A stretch of DNA of 64,000 nt from Haloplanus sp. GDY1 (GCF_023703775.1 NZ_CP098514.1:2763998-2827997), one strand, 5' to 3'. Shown: positions 1 through 9,062, numbered from the stretch's first letter. The notes: generated from the letters alone by a model not told the origin. A program made the numbers and translations.

Positions 1-986
1 ACGAACTCCTCCTCGTCCTCGCTGAGGTCCGACTCCGCGAAGTAGTAGTCCGCGATCAGCTGGAACCGCCCCTCGTCGATCGGATCGACGATGTACGTCC
101 CGTAGCCGTCCGCGGTGCCGTACATGTTGACCGTGAAGTTGGGCCAGAAGTAGTGGAACTGGGCCTCGTGTTCGTCGTGGATGCGCAGTTCGTCCTCGAC
201 GTCCTCCTCGTGGGTGTAGTGGAGCACCCAGTGGTAGTCGTTGACCTCCAGTTCCGACTCGTCGAGCTGGATTCCCCTGATCCAGTCCTGGTGGTTCGCC
301 TGACAGTGGTCGCACTCGGAGTAGTTGCCGCCGAAGGTCTTCCAGTTGCACTCCACCTCGGAGACGTACCGGCGGGCGTGTTCGTACTCCGACAGCGGGA
401 GCGACTCCAGCCGGGTCTTCAGCTTCCCGGCCTGTTCGGCCAGCGTGAGCGGCGGGTCGTCGGCGAAGTTCAGGAAGACCAGCGGGCCGATGTCGTCGGT
501 GCGAACCTCCATGAGGCCGTTCTCGTCGGGATCGAGCCCCGAGACGTCCGCGTCGTCGAGGTCCGGGTTGAGACTCGCCTCCTCGAAGCTCCGGGGCGTG
601 CTCCGCAGGTCGCCGTCCAGGTCGTAGGTCCAGAGGTGGTACGGACACTGGATCCGCCCCATGTTCCCGGGGTCGGTCATCGGCGTGTCCTCGACCATCT
701 TCGAGCCGCGGTGCGCACAGACGTTGTAGAACGCGCGCACGTCGCCGTCCTCGTCGCGCGCGACGACGACCTGCTTGTCGCCGACGGTCCGGGTGAAGTA
801 GTCGCCCGTCTCGGGGATGCAGTTCTCGTGACCGGCGTAGACCCAGTACCGGGAGAAAATCTTCTCCTTTTCCATCTCCCAGACGTCGGGGTCGGTGAAG
901 TATCTCGCCGGCAGGGCGTTCGTCTCGTCGGTGATGTCGGGGCTCACGGCGCTCACTTCCTCCGCGCCGTCGTTCCACCGTGTCAT
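1..986 (-). CDS. Rieske non-heme iron oxygenase, alpha subunit (glycine betaine monooxygenase-like), 3' end missing
   Basis: The frame is open from an ATG at 986 to the left edge, about 328 residues, so the C-terminus is cut off. A Rieske [2Fe-2S] motif is visible as C90-x-H92 and C114-x2-H117 (CAHRG and CPYHLW). The mononuclear iron site is visible as H227 and H232 in NYSECDHCQANH. This two-domain layout is that of ring-hydroxylating-type oxygenases, including the GbcA and CntA enzymes that cleave methyl or trimethylamine groups from betaine and carnitine. Adjacent dimethylglycine-dehydrogenase-type genes make oxidative N-demethylation of a betaine the best guess. The substrate is inferred. 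The reductase partner is not in view and may lie beyond the left edge. Confidence 0.85.
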   Translation of the reverse strand, partial: MTRWNDGAEEVSAVSPDITDETNALPARYFTDPDVWEMEKEKIFSRYWVYAGHENCIPETGDYFTRTVGDKQVVVARDEDGDVRAFYNVCAHRGSKMVEDTPMTDPGNMGRIQCPYHLWTYDLDGDLRSTPRSFEEASLNPDLDDADVSGLDPDENGLMEVRTDDIGPLVFLNFADDPPLTLAEQAGKLKTRLESLPLSEYEHARRYVSEVECNWKTFGGNYSECDHCQANHQDWIRGIQLDESELEVNDYHWVLHYTHEEDVEDELRIHDEHEAQFHYFWPNFTVNMYGTADGYGTYIVDPIDEGRFQLIADYYFAESDLSEDEEEF

Positions 987-1042
987 GTACCCTCACGTCG
1001 ACGCCCCGGGATCAAAGTCCCTGACCTGTCTCACGTGTGGCC

Positions 1043-1052
1043 TTTAATATGG
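1043..1052 (-). promoter_or_regulatory. candidate TATA element of the Rieske oxygenase gene
   Basis: On the minus strand the sequence reads ATATTAAAGG about 60 nt before the ATG at 986, implying a leader of about 32 nt. A second AT-rich element (TTTTATATC, near 1096-1104) lies further upstream and could be an alternative promoter. Assigned by position and composition only. Confidence 0.4.
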
Positions 1053-1149
1053 ATTGACGATTCGCCCCCGAAACGGCTGGGGAACTTACGAATCAGATAT
1101 AAAACCGGGAAAACTTCCAAAACGAACGGACGTCACCGACGAGACTTCG

Positions 1150-2007
1150 TCACGCGTCGAGCCGTCCGCGCCGCCACGCCTCGGTGTCGGCCACCTGGTT
1201 GAAGGTGTAGATGTGGAGCCCCCGGATGCCGTACTCCGGGTCGCCGGCGTACGGGGCCAGGCCGTCGACCAGGTCGTCCGGCGTGTACTTCCCGCGCGAG
1301 CCGACGAGCTGGCGGACGAACCCCACGATGCCGCTCGTCTTCCGCAGGAAGCGCACCGAGTCGCCGACGCCGACCTTCTGTGAGATGTTCAGGAGGCGCT
1401 GGTACTTCATGACGCCCGGGATCCCCACCTCGACGGGGAGGTCGATCCCGCGGTCGCGGATCTCCTCGATCCAGCGCCGGACGGCCTCCGGGTCGTAACA
1501 GAGCTGCGTCGTGACGTACGTGGCGTACGGCGCCTTCTTCGCCATCGACTCGGCCAGCGTCCGGTCGTCGAGGAAGTCGTGGCCCTCCGGGTACCCCGTG
1601 ATCCCCACCTCGTCGAAGTCGTAGCCGAGGTCGTCGAGCGCCACGAGGAGGTCGTGGGCCGACTCGAACTCGCCGACGGGATCCTCGCGGTCGCCGCCGG
1701 GCACGAAGACGTCGGTGACGCCGGCGTCGACGAGGCGGCCGGCGACCTCGTCGAGGTGGTCGTCGTCGCGCACGTACCGCGCGGCGACGTGGGGGATGGG
1801 GTCGTACCCCCGGGCGGCCGCCCGCTCGGACCACTCCACCGTCGCGTCGAGGCCGAGCTGTGGCGAGGCCGTGACCGCGATCTCGGCGCCCTCCGGAAGC
1901 TGTTCCATCTGCCCCTCGAAGCTGTCGAAGGGCATCAGCTCGAACCGGGGGTCGGTGAGCAGGCTCGATGCGCCGTCGGCGGATTCGGTCGAGGTGGTGA
2001 GTGGCAT
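1150..2007 (-). CDS. metF: methylenetetrahydrofolate reductase-like protein
   Basis: The 285-residue protein fits the MetF TIM-barrel family, which interconverts 5-methyl-THF and 5,10-methylene-THF using flavin. Visible family features are the segment PHVAARYV (about 72-79), the VPGGDREDP loop (102-110) in the place of the usual LRGDP motif, and the tract LPVEVGIPGVMKYQRL in the second half. It is co-directional with the DmdA-like gene 54 nt upstream, so the two are probably co-transcribed. That pairing suggests it works in the oxidative direction, turning methyl-THF made by the methyltransferase into methylene-THF. A role in methionine synthesis cannot be excluded. Confidence 0.8.
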   Translation of the reverse strand: MPLTTSTESADGASSLLTDPRFELMPFDSFEGQMEQLPEGAEIAVTASPQLGLDATVEWSERAAARGYDPIPHVAARYVRDDDHLDEVAGRLVDAGVTDVFVPGGDREDPVGEFESAHDLLVALDDLGYDFDEVGITGYPEGHDFLDDRTLAESMAKKAPYATYVTTQLCYDPEAVRRWIEEIRDRGIDLPVEVGIPGVMKYQRLLNISQKVGVGDSVRFLRKTSGIVGFVRQLVGSRGKYTPDDLVDGLAPYAGDPEYGIRGLHIYTFNQVADTEAWRRGRLDA

Positions 2008-2061
2008 GTGGTCAGCAGTCGTCGAGCGTGGGGTCGCGTGGTGGTTCGGGCTGTCGAACGG

Positions 2062-3447
2062 TTACTCGCCGGCGTCCTGCCGGGCGTTCAGCTTCGCCTG
2101 TTCCCGGGCGCTCGGGTTCACCGACTCCTTGAACGGCACCTCCGCGACCGTCGCGTACGCGGGTTCGCCGTCCTCCTCGGCGTACTCGTCGGGCAGGTGG
2201 ACGGCGAATTCGAGGTCGAGGTCCTCCTCGTAGATCTCGTCGTTGAGGAGGGCGTCCGTCTCGGACTCCAGCTTCTCCGCGGGCACGAACCCGAGGCCGA
2301 TGTTCGTCTCCAGATCGGGGTTCCACCACGGCGAGGTCATGTACCCACACTCCTTCCCGGTGTCGGGATCGGAGATGATCCAGAAGTCCGGCGCGTAGTC
2401 GCGGATCGGTTCGCCCGCGATCTTCAGGCCGACCATCTTCAGGTTGAACGGGTACTCGCCGCCCTCGATCAGTTCCTTCTGGCGTTCGAGTTCCTCCTTG
2501 CCGATGTAGTCGCCCTCCTTGTCGTCGGGGACCTGGTAGCCGAGGTTGACCTGGAACGGCGAGGTCTCGTGGTCCATGTCCTGTCCCCACGAGAGGATGC
2601 CCGCCGCGATCCGGCGGTGGTGACCGGGGGCGATCTGGCGGCCGCCGTGGTCCTTCACCGTCTCCATCACGGGATCCCAGACGCGCTCGGCGTTCTCGCT
2701 CGCGTCCTTCACGTAGATCTCGAAGCCCTTCTCGCCGGAGAAGCCGGTCTGGCTCACCAGCACCGGACAGCCGTTGATCTCCGTGTCCATGAGGCCGTAG
2801 TACGGAATGTCGCTGACCTCCTCGCCGACCACTTCGACCATCACGTCCTCCGAGAGCGGGCCCTGAATCTGCATCGGCGCGACGTCGATCTCGTCGATCT
2901 CGACGTCGAAGTCCATGCCGACGTTGACGCCCTGCAGCCACTGCATGAGCGTCGAGTCGGAGATGGAGAACCAGAACTCGTCCTCCGCGACTCGCAGGAG
3001 GACCGGGTCGTTCAGGATGCCGCCGTCCTCGTTACAGAGGATGACGTACTTGCCCTTCATCGACTCGATTTCCGTCGCGTCCCGCGTGATCACGTAGTCG
3101 GTCAGGGCCTCGGCGTCCGGCCCCTTCACGCGGATCTGGCGCTCCACGGCCACGTCCCACAGCGTCACGCTCTCGGTCAGCGCCTCGTACTCCTTCATCG
3201 CGCCGCCGTCCTCGGGTTCGACGAGTCCGCGCGGGTGGTAGACGCGGTTGTAGACCGTACAGCGCCACGCGCCCTCCTCGTTGAACGACTTGTGGAAGAA
3301 GGGGGACTTGCGGACGCGCGTCGAGACGAGCATCTCGATGCCCGGATCGCCGGTCTGTCGCAGGTTCCGCGGGAGTACGCGGTCCGACTGATCGATTTCC
3401 GGGTGGTTCGGGTGTGCGTCGAGCGACTGGGATTCGTTGGTCGTCAT
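2062..3447 (-). CDS. DmdA/GcvT-family THF-dependent demethylase (dimethylsulfoniopropionate demethylase-like)
   Basis: The chosen ATG at 3447 gives 461 residues; the frame runs further upstream, but that part would overlap the promoter. The protein has the GcvT fold and specifically resembles the bacterial DmdA branch: VYNRVYHP (65-72), WDVAVERQ (97-104), GGILNDPV (142-149, with the conserved acidic D147) and IQGP (194-197). Known DmdA transfers a methyl group from DMSP to THF. The neighbouring metF fits a methyl-THF product. It is about 90 residues longer than typical DmdA, mainly at the N-terminus and in the last 100 residues. No DmdB or DmdC genes are in view, so glycine betaine or another onium compound is an equally possible substrate. 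Confidence 0.75.
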   Translation of the reverse strand: MTTNESQSLDAHPNHPEIDQSDRVLPRNLRQTGDPGIEMLVSTRVRKSPFFHKSFNEEGAWRCTVYNRVYHPRGLVEPEDGGAMKEYEALTESVTLWDVAVERQIRVKGPDAEALTDYVITRDATEIESMKGKYVILCNEDGGILNDPVLLRVAEDEFWFSISDSTLMQWLQGVNVGMDFDVEIDEIDVAPMQIQGPLSEDVMVEVVGEEVSDIPYYGLMDTEINGCPVLVSQTGFSGEKGFEIYVKDASENAERVWDPVMETVKDHGGRQIAPGHHRRIAAGILSWGQDMDHETSPFQVNLGYQVPDDKEGDYIGKEELERQKELIEGGEYPFNLKMVGLKIAGEPIRDYAPDFWIISDPDTGKECGYMTSPWWNPDLETNIGLGFVPAEKLESETDALLNDEIYEEDLDLEFAVHLPDEYAEEDGEPAYATVAEVPFKESVNPSAREQAKLNARQDAGE

Positions 3448-3500
3448 CTGTCCCCATCGATGATCCCTATCTGCATAAGGGTGAGCCACAGGTATCTCGT

Positions 3501-3509
3501 ACATATAAG
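3501..3509 (-). promoter_or_regulatory. TATA element for the DmdA-like/metF unit
   Basis: The minus strand reads TTATATGT, centred about 58 nt before the ATG at 3447, giving a leader of about 32 nt. The spacing matches the promoters proposed for the Rieske gene and for the divergent FAD-oxidoreductase gene. Confidence 0.55.
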
Positions 3510-3548
3510 AGGCCCCCGGCGCAGGACCGACCGCCTGCTGCGCCCTGC

Positions 3549-3570
3549 TTAACATATCTATCATCGTTAA
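3549..3570. promoter_or_regulatory. inverted repeat in the divergent promoter region (candidate operator)
   Basis: TTAAC (3549-3553) and GTTAA (3566-3570) form a 5-bp inverted repeat with a 12-bp spacer, near the midpoint between the divergent ATGs at 3447 and 3659. It lies between the two TATA elements. Its position suits a shared regulator, but the arms are short and chance is possible in this AT-rich patch. Confidence 0.3.
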
Positions 3571-3596
3571 AATTTGGGCCGTTCACGGGTCACCGG

Positions 3597-3604
3597 TATA
3601 TAAA
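3597..3604 (+). promoter_or_regulatory. TATA element for the FAD-oxidoreductase/GcvT tandem
   Basis: TATATAAA is centred 59 nt before the ATG at 3659, consistent with a leader of about 32 nt. A second weaker element, ATTATAAG at 3626-3633, could drive a nearly leaderless transcript. Confidence 0.6.
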
Positions 3605-3658
3605 TGGGTGTCGTCGCGGAGGTGTGATTATAAGACGCATCGGACGAACTATTTCGGT

Positions 3659-6235
3659 ATGAGTGATGGAAACACGCTACCCAGCGACGCCGGCACCGTA
3701 ATCGTCGGCGCCGGCATCGTCGGGTGTAACCTCGCGTACCAACTCACCGAATTGGGTCGCGACGACGTGGTGGTCGTCGACCAGGGACCGATGCCGACGA
3801 CCGGCGGTTCCTCGACGCACGCGCCGGGCATCATGTTCCAGACGGCCGAGTCGAAGGAGCTCTCGAAGTTCGCGAACTACAGCCGACAGCTGTACTCCCA
3901 GCTCGAGGGACGCGACGGCCAGCAGGCGTACAACGAGACGGGCGGCATCGAAGTCGCCCGCAGCGAGGAGCGGATGGCCTTCCTCCAGCGTCGGGTCGAA
4001 CACGCGACGGCGTGGGGCATTCCGGATCCGCAGCTGCTGACGCCGGAGGAGGTGACCGACCACCTGCCGCTCGTCGACGAGAGCCAGATCCTCGGCGGCT
4101 ACTACTCGCCGACCGACGGCCAGGTGTCGGGCGTCGTCGCCTGCGACGCGCTGGCCCGCGAGGCGATGGACCGGGGGGCGACGTTCGTCCCACACACCCG
4201 TACCGAAGACGTCGAAGTCGTGGACGGCTCGGTCGAGTCGGTCGTCACCGAACGCGGAACGATCGACTGTGACGAAGTCGTCGTCGCGACGAACATCTGG
4301 GCCCGCCAGTTGGGCGAGAAACTGGGCGTCCACCTGCCCGTGACGCCGGTCGAACACCAGTATACGATGACCGAGTCGCTGGACGAGCTGGCCGACAGCG
4401 CGGTCGACGTCACCGACCACCCGCTGTTCGAGGGCTACGAGAACGTCTCCGGCGAGAAGGCGAAACGGCTGCTCGTCGGTCCGGACCGCCCGATCCTGCG
4501 CGACCAGGACAACGCCATGTACTACCGGAACCACGGCGACTCCTACGGCATCGGCTCGTACAACCACGAGCCCATCGTGCCGGACCCGCAGGAGTTGGGC
4601 GGCAACGACCCCGACGGCGAGCAGGGATCGGTCCACGAGTTCACGGAGTATCACATGGAGAATCCGACCCACCCGGACCGGCCGCACAAGGCCCCGCGAC
4701 GGGCCGCCGACGAACTCCTCCCGGCGACGGCGGGCAAGGACCTCGAGTTCAAGTACAACGGGATGTTCGCCGAGTCGCCCAACGGCCTGCCCGTGATGGG
4801 GCCGGTACAGGAACTCGACGGGCTGTGGACGGCGGCGGCCATCTGGGTCACCCACGCCGGCGGCGCGGCGAAGGCGCTCGCGGAGTGGATGGAAAACGGC
4901 GTGCCGCGCCTCCCCGACGGCCCGATCGACCTCGCCCACTGCGACGTCAATCGCTTCGACGACCACGAGGGAAGCTGGGACTTCGCCCGCGACATCGGCG
5001 GCGAGGAGTACCGCATCGTCTACAACATCATGCACCCCAAGTGGGTGTGGGAGGGCAAGCAGCGCGACATCCGCCGGACGCCGATGTACCACTCCCACGA
5101 GGAGTACGGTGCGGAACTCTGGGCCTCCGCCGGCTGGGAGGAACCCCAGTGGTTCGAGTCGAACGCCGACCTGGTAGAGCGGTACGGCGACCGGATCCCG
5201 GACCGCAACGGATGGGAGGGGAAATACTGGTCGCCCATCGAGGGCGCCGAACACCTCCACGTCCGCGAGCACGTCGGCCTCCACGACATGACGGCGTTCA
5301 ACAAGATGGAGGTCGTCGGCCCCGAGGCCGGCGAGTTCGTCCAGCGGCTCTGTACGAACGACATGGACCTCGACGTGGGACAGGTTCGGTACACCCTGAT
5401 GTGCAACGAGGCGGGCGGCGTCCGCGCCGACATCACGGTGACCCGCACCGACGACGACCGCTACCTCCTGCTCACGACGGGCCGCGAGGTGGGGAACAAC
5501 CATGTCGCGTGGGTGCGCGAGCAGGCGCCCGAGGGGGCCGTGGTGAACGACGTTACGTCCTCCTTGGCCGCGATGGTCTGTACCGGTCCGGACGCGCGGA
5601 ACGTCCTCTCGAAGATCGCCGACGCCGACCTCTCCGACGACGCCTTCCCCTTCTTCACGAGCCAGCAGTTCTACGTGAAGAACGTCCCCGTCACCGCCCT
5701 GCGGGTCTCCTACGCGGGCGAACTCGGCTGGGAACTGTACACGCCCGCCGAGTACGGCGAGACGCTCTGGGAACACGTTCTGGAGGCGGGCGAGGAGTAC
5801 GACATCCGCCCCTACGGCAACGGCGCGCTCGACTCCCTGCGCATCGAGAAGGGGTTCCGGCTGTGGGGTGAGGACCTCCACACCGAACACAACCCCTACG
5901 AGGCCGGCCTCGGCTTCGCCGTCGACCTCGACACCGACTTCGTCGGGAAGGAGGCCGTCGCGGCCGCCGCCGCCGGCGACGACATCCGCCACGAGGTCGC
6001 CGTCCTCACGCTCGACGACCCCGAGGCGACGATCCTCGACGACCGCCCGGTGCTCGACCCTGCGACCGACGACCCGATCGGCTACGTCCACTCCGCCGAG
6101 TACGGCTACTCGGTCGGCGCCTGCGTCGCCTACACCTACCTTCCGCCGGAGTTCGCGGATCCAGGCACCGACGTGGAGGTCCTGTACGAGGGCGAGAAAT
6201 ACGCCGCGACCGTCCGCGAGGAGCCGCTGATTTAG
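3659..6235 (+). CDS. FAD-dependent oxidoreductase/GcvT fusion, dimethylglycine/sarcosine dehydrogenase family (copy 1)
   Basis: The 858-residue protein starts at the ATG following the TATA element. The N-terminal DAO-type domain has a dinucleotide motif GAGIVG (17-22). GGSSTHAPG carries H54 at the position that holds the covalent flavin in dimethylglycine dehydrogenase. An FAO_M-like linker (about 385-440) leads to GcvT and GcvT_C domains, with the conserved acidic residue in GGVRAD. The family oxidises N-methyl groups and passes the one-carbon unit to THF. The stop is followed at once by the ATG of a paralogue (TAGATG), so the two are certainly co-transcribed. Which paralogue acts on dimethylglycine and which on sarcosine cannot be read from the sequence. 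Confidence 0.88.
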   Translation: MSDGNTLPSDAGTVIVGAGIVGCNLAYQLTELGRDDVVVVDQGPMPTTGGSSTHAPGIMFQTAESKELSKFANYSRQLYSQLEGRDGQQAYNETGGIEVARSEERMAFLQRRVEHATAWGIPDPQLLTPEEVTDHLPLVDESQILGGYYSPTDGQVSGVVACDALAREAMDRGATFVPHTRTEDVEVVDGSVESVVTERGTIDCDEVVVATNIWARQLGEKLGVHLPVTPVEHQYTMTESLDELADSAVDVTDHPLFEGYENVSGEKAKRLLVGPDRPILRDQDNAMYYRNHGDSYGIGSYNHEPIVPDPQELGGNDPDGEQGSVHEFTEYHMENPTHPDRPHKAPRRAADELLPATAGKDLEFKYNGMFAESPNGLPVMGPVQELDGLWTAAAIWVTHAGGAAKALAEWMENGVPRLPDGPIDLAHCDVNRFDDHEGSWDFARDIGGEEYRIVYNIMHPKWVWEGKQRDIRRTPMYHSHEEYGAELWASAGWEEPQWFESNADLVERYGDRIPDRNGWEGKYWSPIEGAEHLHVREHVGLHDMTAFNKMEVVGPEAGEFVQRLCTNDMDLDVGQVRYTLMCNEAGGVRADITVTRTDDDRYLLLTTGREVGNNHVAWVREQAPEGAVVNDVTSSLAAMVCTGPDARNVLSKIADADLSDDAFPFFTSQQFYVKNVPVTALRVSYAGELGWELYTPAEYGETLWEHVLEAGEEYDIRPYGNGALDSLRIEKGFRLWGEDLHTEHNPYEAGLGFAVDLDTDFVGKEAVAAAAAGDDIRHEVAVLTLDDPEATILDDRPVLDPATDDPIGYVHSAEYGYSVGACVAYTYLPPEFADPGTDVEVLYEGEKYAATVREEPLI

Positions 6236-8779
6236 ATGAGCAGGAAGTTCCCATCCTCCGCCGAGACGGTCGTCATCGGCGCCGGCGCCGTCGGCTGTAG
6301 CGTCGCCTACCACCTCTCGGAACTCGGTGCCGAGGACGTGGTCGTCGTCGATCAGGGGCCCCTGCCGATCACCGGCGGGTCGTCGACGCACGCCCCCGGC
6401 ATCATGTTCCAGACGTCGCCGTCGAAGCTCATGACGAAGACGGCTCACTACACCAGCCGCCTCCTCGACGACGCGGGCGTCTACGACGAGGTGGGCGGCA
6501 TCGAGGTGGCCCGTTCGGAGGAGCGCATGGACTTCCTCCAGCGACGGGTCGAACACGCCACGGCCTACGGCCTCCCCGACCCGCAACTGCTGACTCCCGA
6601 GGAGGTGACCGACCACCTGCCGCTGGTGAACGAGGACGCCATCCTCGGCGGCTACTACTCGCCGACCGACGGCCGCGTCGACGGCGTCGCCGCCCTCCAG
6701 TGGTACATCGAGGAGTCGGACGCCGACTTCCACGGCCACACGTCGGTGACCGACCTCGACGTCGCCGGCGGCGAGGTGCGGGCCGTCGAGACGGATCGGG
6801 GCCGCATCGACTGCGACCGCTGTGTCGTCGCGACCAACAACTGGGGGTACCAGACGGGGAAACTCGCGGGGCTGGACCTGCCCATCGCCCCCGTCGAACA
6901 CCAGTACGCGGTCACCGAACCGCTCGACGAACTCGCCGGCGCGGACCCCGCCACGCGCGTCGACACCGACGCCCTCGACGTTCCGGGCGACCACCGCATC
7001 ACCGACGCGATGGGGAAGGCGCCCAGCCGCCCGGTCGGCCGCGACCAGGACCACTCCCTCTACTTCCGCACCCACGGCGACAGCCTCGGCCTCGGCTCGT
7101 ACAACCACGAGTCCCTGACGGTCGACCCGGACGCCATGGGGGGGAACACCGAGGAGCGCCAGGCCTCGGTCCACGACTTCACCGACGAACACTGGGAGCG
7201 GGCGACCCACCCCGACCGCGACAAATCACCGCAGAGGGCCTTCGAGGAACTCCTCCCCGTCTCCGAGGGGGCGGACTTCCAGGCCACCGAGAACGGCATC
7301 TTCGTGTTCACGCCCGACGGCATGCCGGTCCTCGGCGAGACGGCGGACGTGTCCGGCCTGTGGACCGCCCTCGCCATCTGGTGGACCCACTCCGGCGGCT
7401 ACGGGAAGATCCTCGCGGAGTGGATGGAGACGGGGGTGCCGAAGCTGCCCGACGGCCCCGTCGACACGGGCGCCATCCACGTCAACCGGTTCGAGCCCCA
7501 CGCCGGCAGCAAGCCCTACTTCGTCGACCGGGGCGCCACGCGGTACCGGCAGGTCTACAGCATCGTCGAACCCCACTGGCAACCCGACGACCACCGCGGC
7601 CTCCGCCGCAGTCCCTTCTACCACGCCCAGGAGGACCTCGGCGCCCACTTCGTCCAGAGCGGCGGCTGGGAGTCGGCCCAGTGGTACGAGTCCAACGCCG
7701 ACCTCGTCGACCGCTACGCGGACCGCATCCCCGAGCAGGAGGGCTGGCAGGGCATCAACCGCTCGCGGATCGAGGGCGCCGAACACCTCCACACCCGCGA
7801 GCACGTCTCGATGTTCGACATGACGACGTTCAGCTCGATCATGGTCGAGGGGAGCGAGGCCGGTGCCTTCCTCCAGCGGGTCTGTAGCAACGACGTCGAC
7901 ATCGACGTGGGGCAGGTGCGCTACTCCCTCCTCCTGAACGAGGGGGGCAACGTCCTCGCGGACGTGACCGTCGTCCGCCTCGGTGACGACGAGTACATGG
8001 TGACCACCGGCGGTGGCAACTCGCCGGGCATCCACGGATCGTGGCTGGAGAACCACGCCCCGGACACCGTCTCGGTCACCGTCGAGGAGGGCGCCCGCTC
8101 CACGATCGGCCTGTGGGGGCCGAAGTCGCGGCTCCTCCTCCAGCGGGTCACCGAGGCGGACGTCTCCGCCGAGGGCTTCCCCTACTTCTCGGCCAAGCGC
8201 CTGTACGTCGGCGAGGTGCCCGTGATCGCGCTTCGGGTCTCCTACGTCGGCGAACTCGGCTGGGAGCTGTGGGCCCCCGCCGAGTACGGCGCCCGACTCT
8301 GGGAGACGCTGTGGGAGGCGGGGCAGGACCTCGACGTGCGCCCGATGGGTGGCGGCGCGCTGGAGTCGATGCGCCTGGAGAAGGGCTACCGGCTCTGGGG
8401 GACGGACATCGACACCGACACCGATCCCTTCGCCGCCGGCCTGTCCTTCGCCGTCGACATGGACACGGAGTTCGTCGGCAGGGAGGCCTTGGCGGCGGGC
8501 GGCGACCCCGACAGCCGCATCGTCCCAATCACCCTCGACGACTCGACGGATCGACTGTTGAGCGGCCGCCCCGTCACGGCGGACGGCGAGACGCTCGGCT
8601 ACGTCCAGGCCGCCGACTACGGCTACAGCGTCGGCGCGTCCATCGCCTACACGTACGTGCCGAGCGAGTACGCGGAGCCCGGCACCGCGGTGCAGGTCAC
8701 CTGCGAGGGCGAGACGTACGACGCCACCGTGCGCGAGGAACCGCTGTTCGATCCGGGGAGGGAGAAGATCCTGCGGTAG
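6236..8779 (+). CDS. FAD-dependent oxidoreductase/GcvT fusion, dimethylglycine/sarcosine dehydrogenase family (copy 2)
   Basis: The 847-residue paralogue has the same domain order as the upstream gene. The FAD motif is GAGAVG (15-20), the candidate flavin-linking histidine is H52 in GGSSTHAPG, and GGNVLAD in the GcvT domain keeps the conserved aspartate. Compared with copy 1 it lacks about ten residues after the first FAD region and diverges at the presumed substrate face. With zero intergenic bases, the two may be made in equal amounts. A hand-off of dimethylglycine to sarcosine to glycine by the two proteins is the simplest model, but it is inferred from context. Confidence 0.87.
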   Translation: MSRKFPSSAETVVIGAGAVGCSVAYHLSELGAEDVVVVDQGPLPITGGSSTHAPGIMFQTSPSKLMTKTAHYTSRLLDDAGVYDEVGGIEVARSEERMDFLQRRVEHATAYGLPDPQLLTPEEVTDHLPLVNEDAILGGYYSPTDGRVDGVAALQWYIEESDADFHGHTSVTDLDVAGGEVRAVETDRGRIDCDRCVVATNNWGYQTGKLAGLDLPIAPVEHQYAVTEPLDELAGADPATRVDTDALDVPGDHRITDAMGKAPSRPVGRDQDHSLYFRTHGDSLGLGSYNHESLTVDPDAMGGNTEERQASVHDFTDEHWERATHPDRDKSPQRAFEELLPVSEGADFQATENGIFVFTPDGMPVLGETADVSGLWTALAIWWTHSGGYGKILAEWMETGVPKLPDGPVDTGAIHVNRFEPHAGSKPYFVDRGATRYRQVYSIVEPHWQPDDHRGLRRSPFYHAQEDLGAHFVQSGGWESAQWYESNADLVDRYADRIPEQEGWQGINRSRIEGAEHLHTREHVSMFDMTTFSSIMVEGSEAGAFLQRVCSNDVDIDVGQVRYSLLLNEGGNVLADVTVVRLGDDEYMVTTGGGNSPGIHGSWLENHAPDTVSVTVEEGARSTIGLWGPKSRLLLQRVTEADVSAEGFPYFSAKRLYVGEVPVIALRVSYVGELGWELWAPAEYGARLWETLWEAGQDLDVRPMGGGALESMRLEKGYRLWGTDIDTDTDPFAAGLSFAVDMDTEFVGREALAAGGDPDSRIVPITLDDSTDRLLSGRPVTADGETLGYVQAADYGYSVGASIAYTYVPSEYAEPGTAVQVTCEGETYDATVREEPLFDPGREKILR

Positions 8780-8869
8780 TCGCGACGCGGGTCGGGCGAC
8801 GGCGACGTGGCGCTTCCACCGGAGCGTGCCGCCGCGGTCCCCCCGGTTCGACCATGAAAAAACACCAAG

Positions 8870-8877
8870 CTTTATCT
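8870..8877 (+). promoter_or_regulatory. candidate promoter of the BCCT transporter unit
   Basis: The element CTTTATCT follows an A-rich stretch (AAAAAACACC) and predicts transcription from about 8898. The 283 bp between the oxidoreductase and transporter genes otherwise hold only the small frame described next. The transporter can therefore be expressed separately from the catabolic genes. Confidence 0.4.
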
Positions 8878-8897
8878 GACACAACGAGTAGGGAAGT

Positions 8898-9035
8898 ATG
8901 TGGCTCCCTGTCATGGTGGCGGCTACCCATGCCCACGGGGCACGACGAGGGACCGACGTGACGGGGGACGGCAGTCAGGTGGGACGGCGCACAGAGCGAC
9001 AACCGACGGTGCAGACACGAACATACGATCCATGA
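8898..9035 (+). CDS. possible 45-codon leader peptide upstream of the BCCT gene
   Basis: An ATG sits 1-2 nt from the predicted transcription start and opens a 45-codon frame ending in TGA, 27 nt before the transporter ATG. The predicted product starts MWLPVMVAATHAHGARRG and is otherwise arginine-rich and featureless. Leaderless starts are common in haloarchaea, so translation is plausible. No homology is recognised. It may be a chance frame in a leader, or an upstream regulatory frame. Confidence 0.25.
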   Translation: MWLPVMVAATHAHGARRGTDVTGDGSQVGRRTERQPTVQTRTYDP

Positions 9036-9062
9036 GCAATTCACGACGGACGGAGGCACGGT

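Noticed and set aside
3677-7210. A very long open frame (about 1177 codons) on the minus strand opposite the FAD/GcvT genes
   Set aside because: It is antisense to two well-supported enzymes, has a valine/arginine/leucine-rich composition with no domain pattern, and results from the high-GC third-position bias that suppresses stops.
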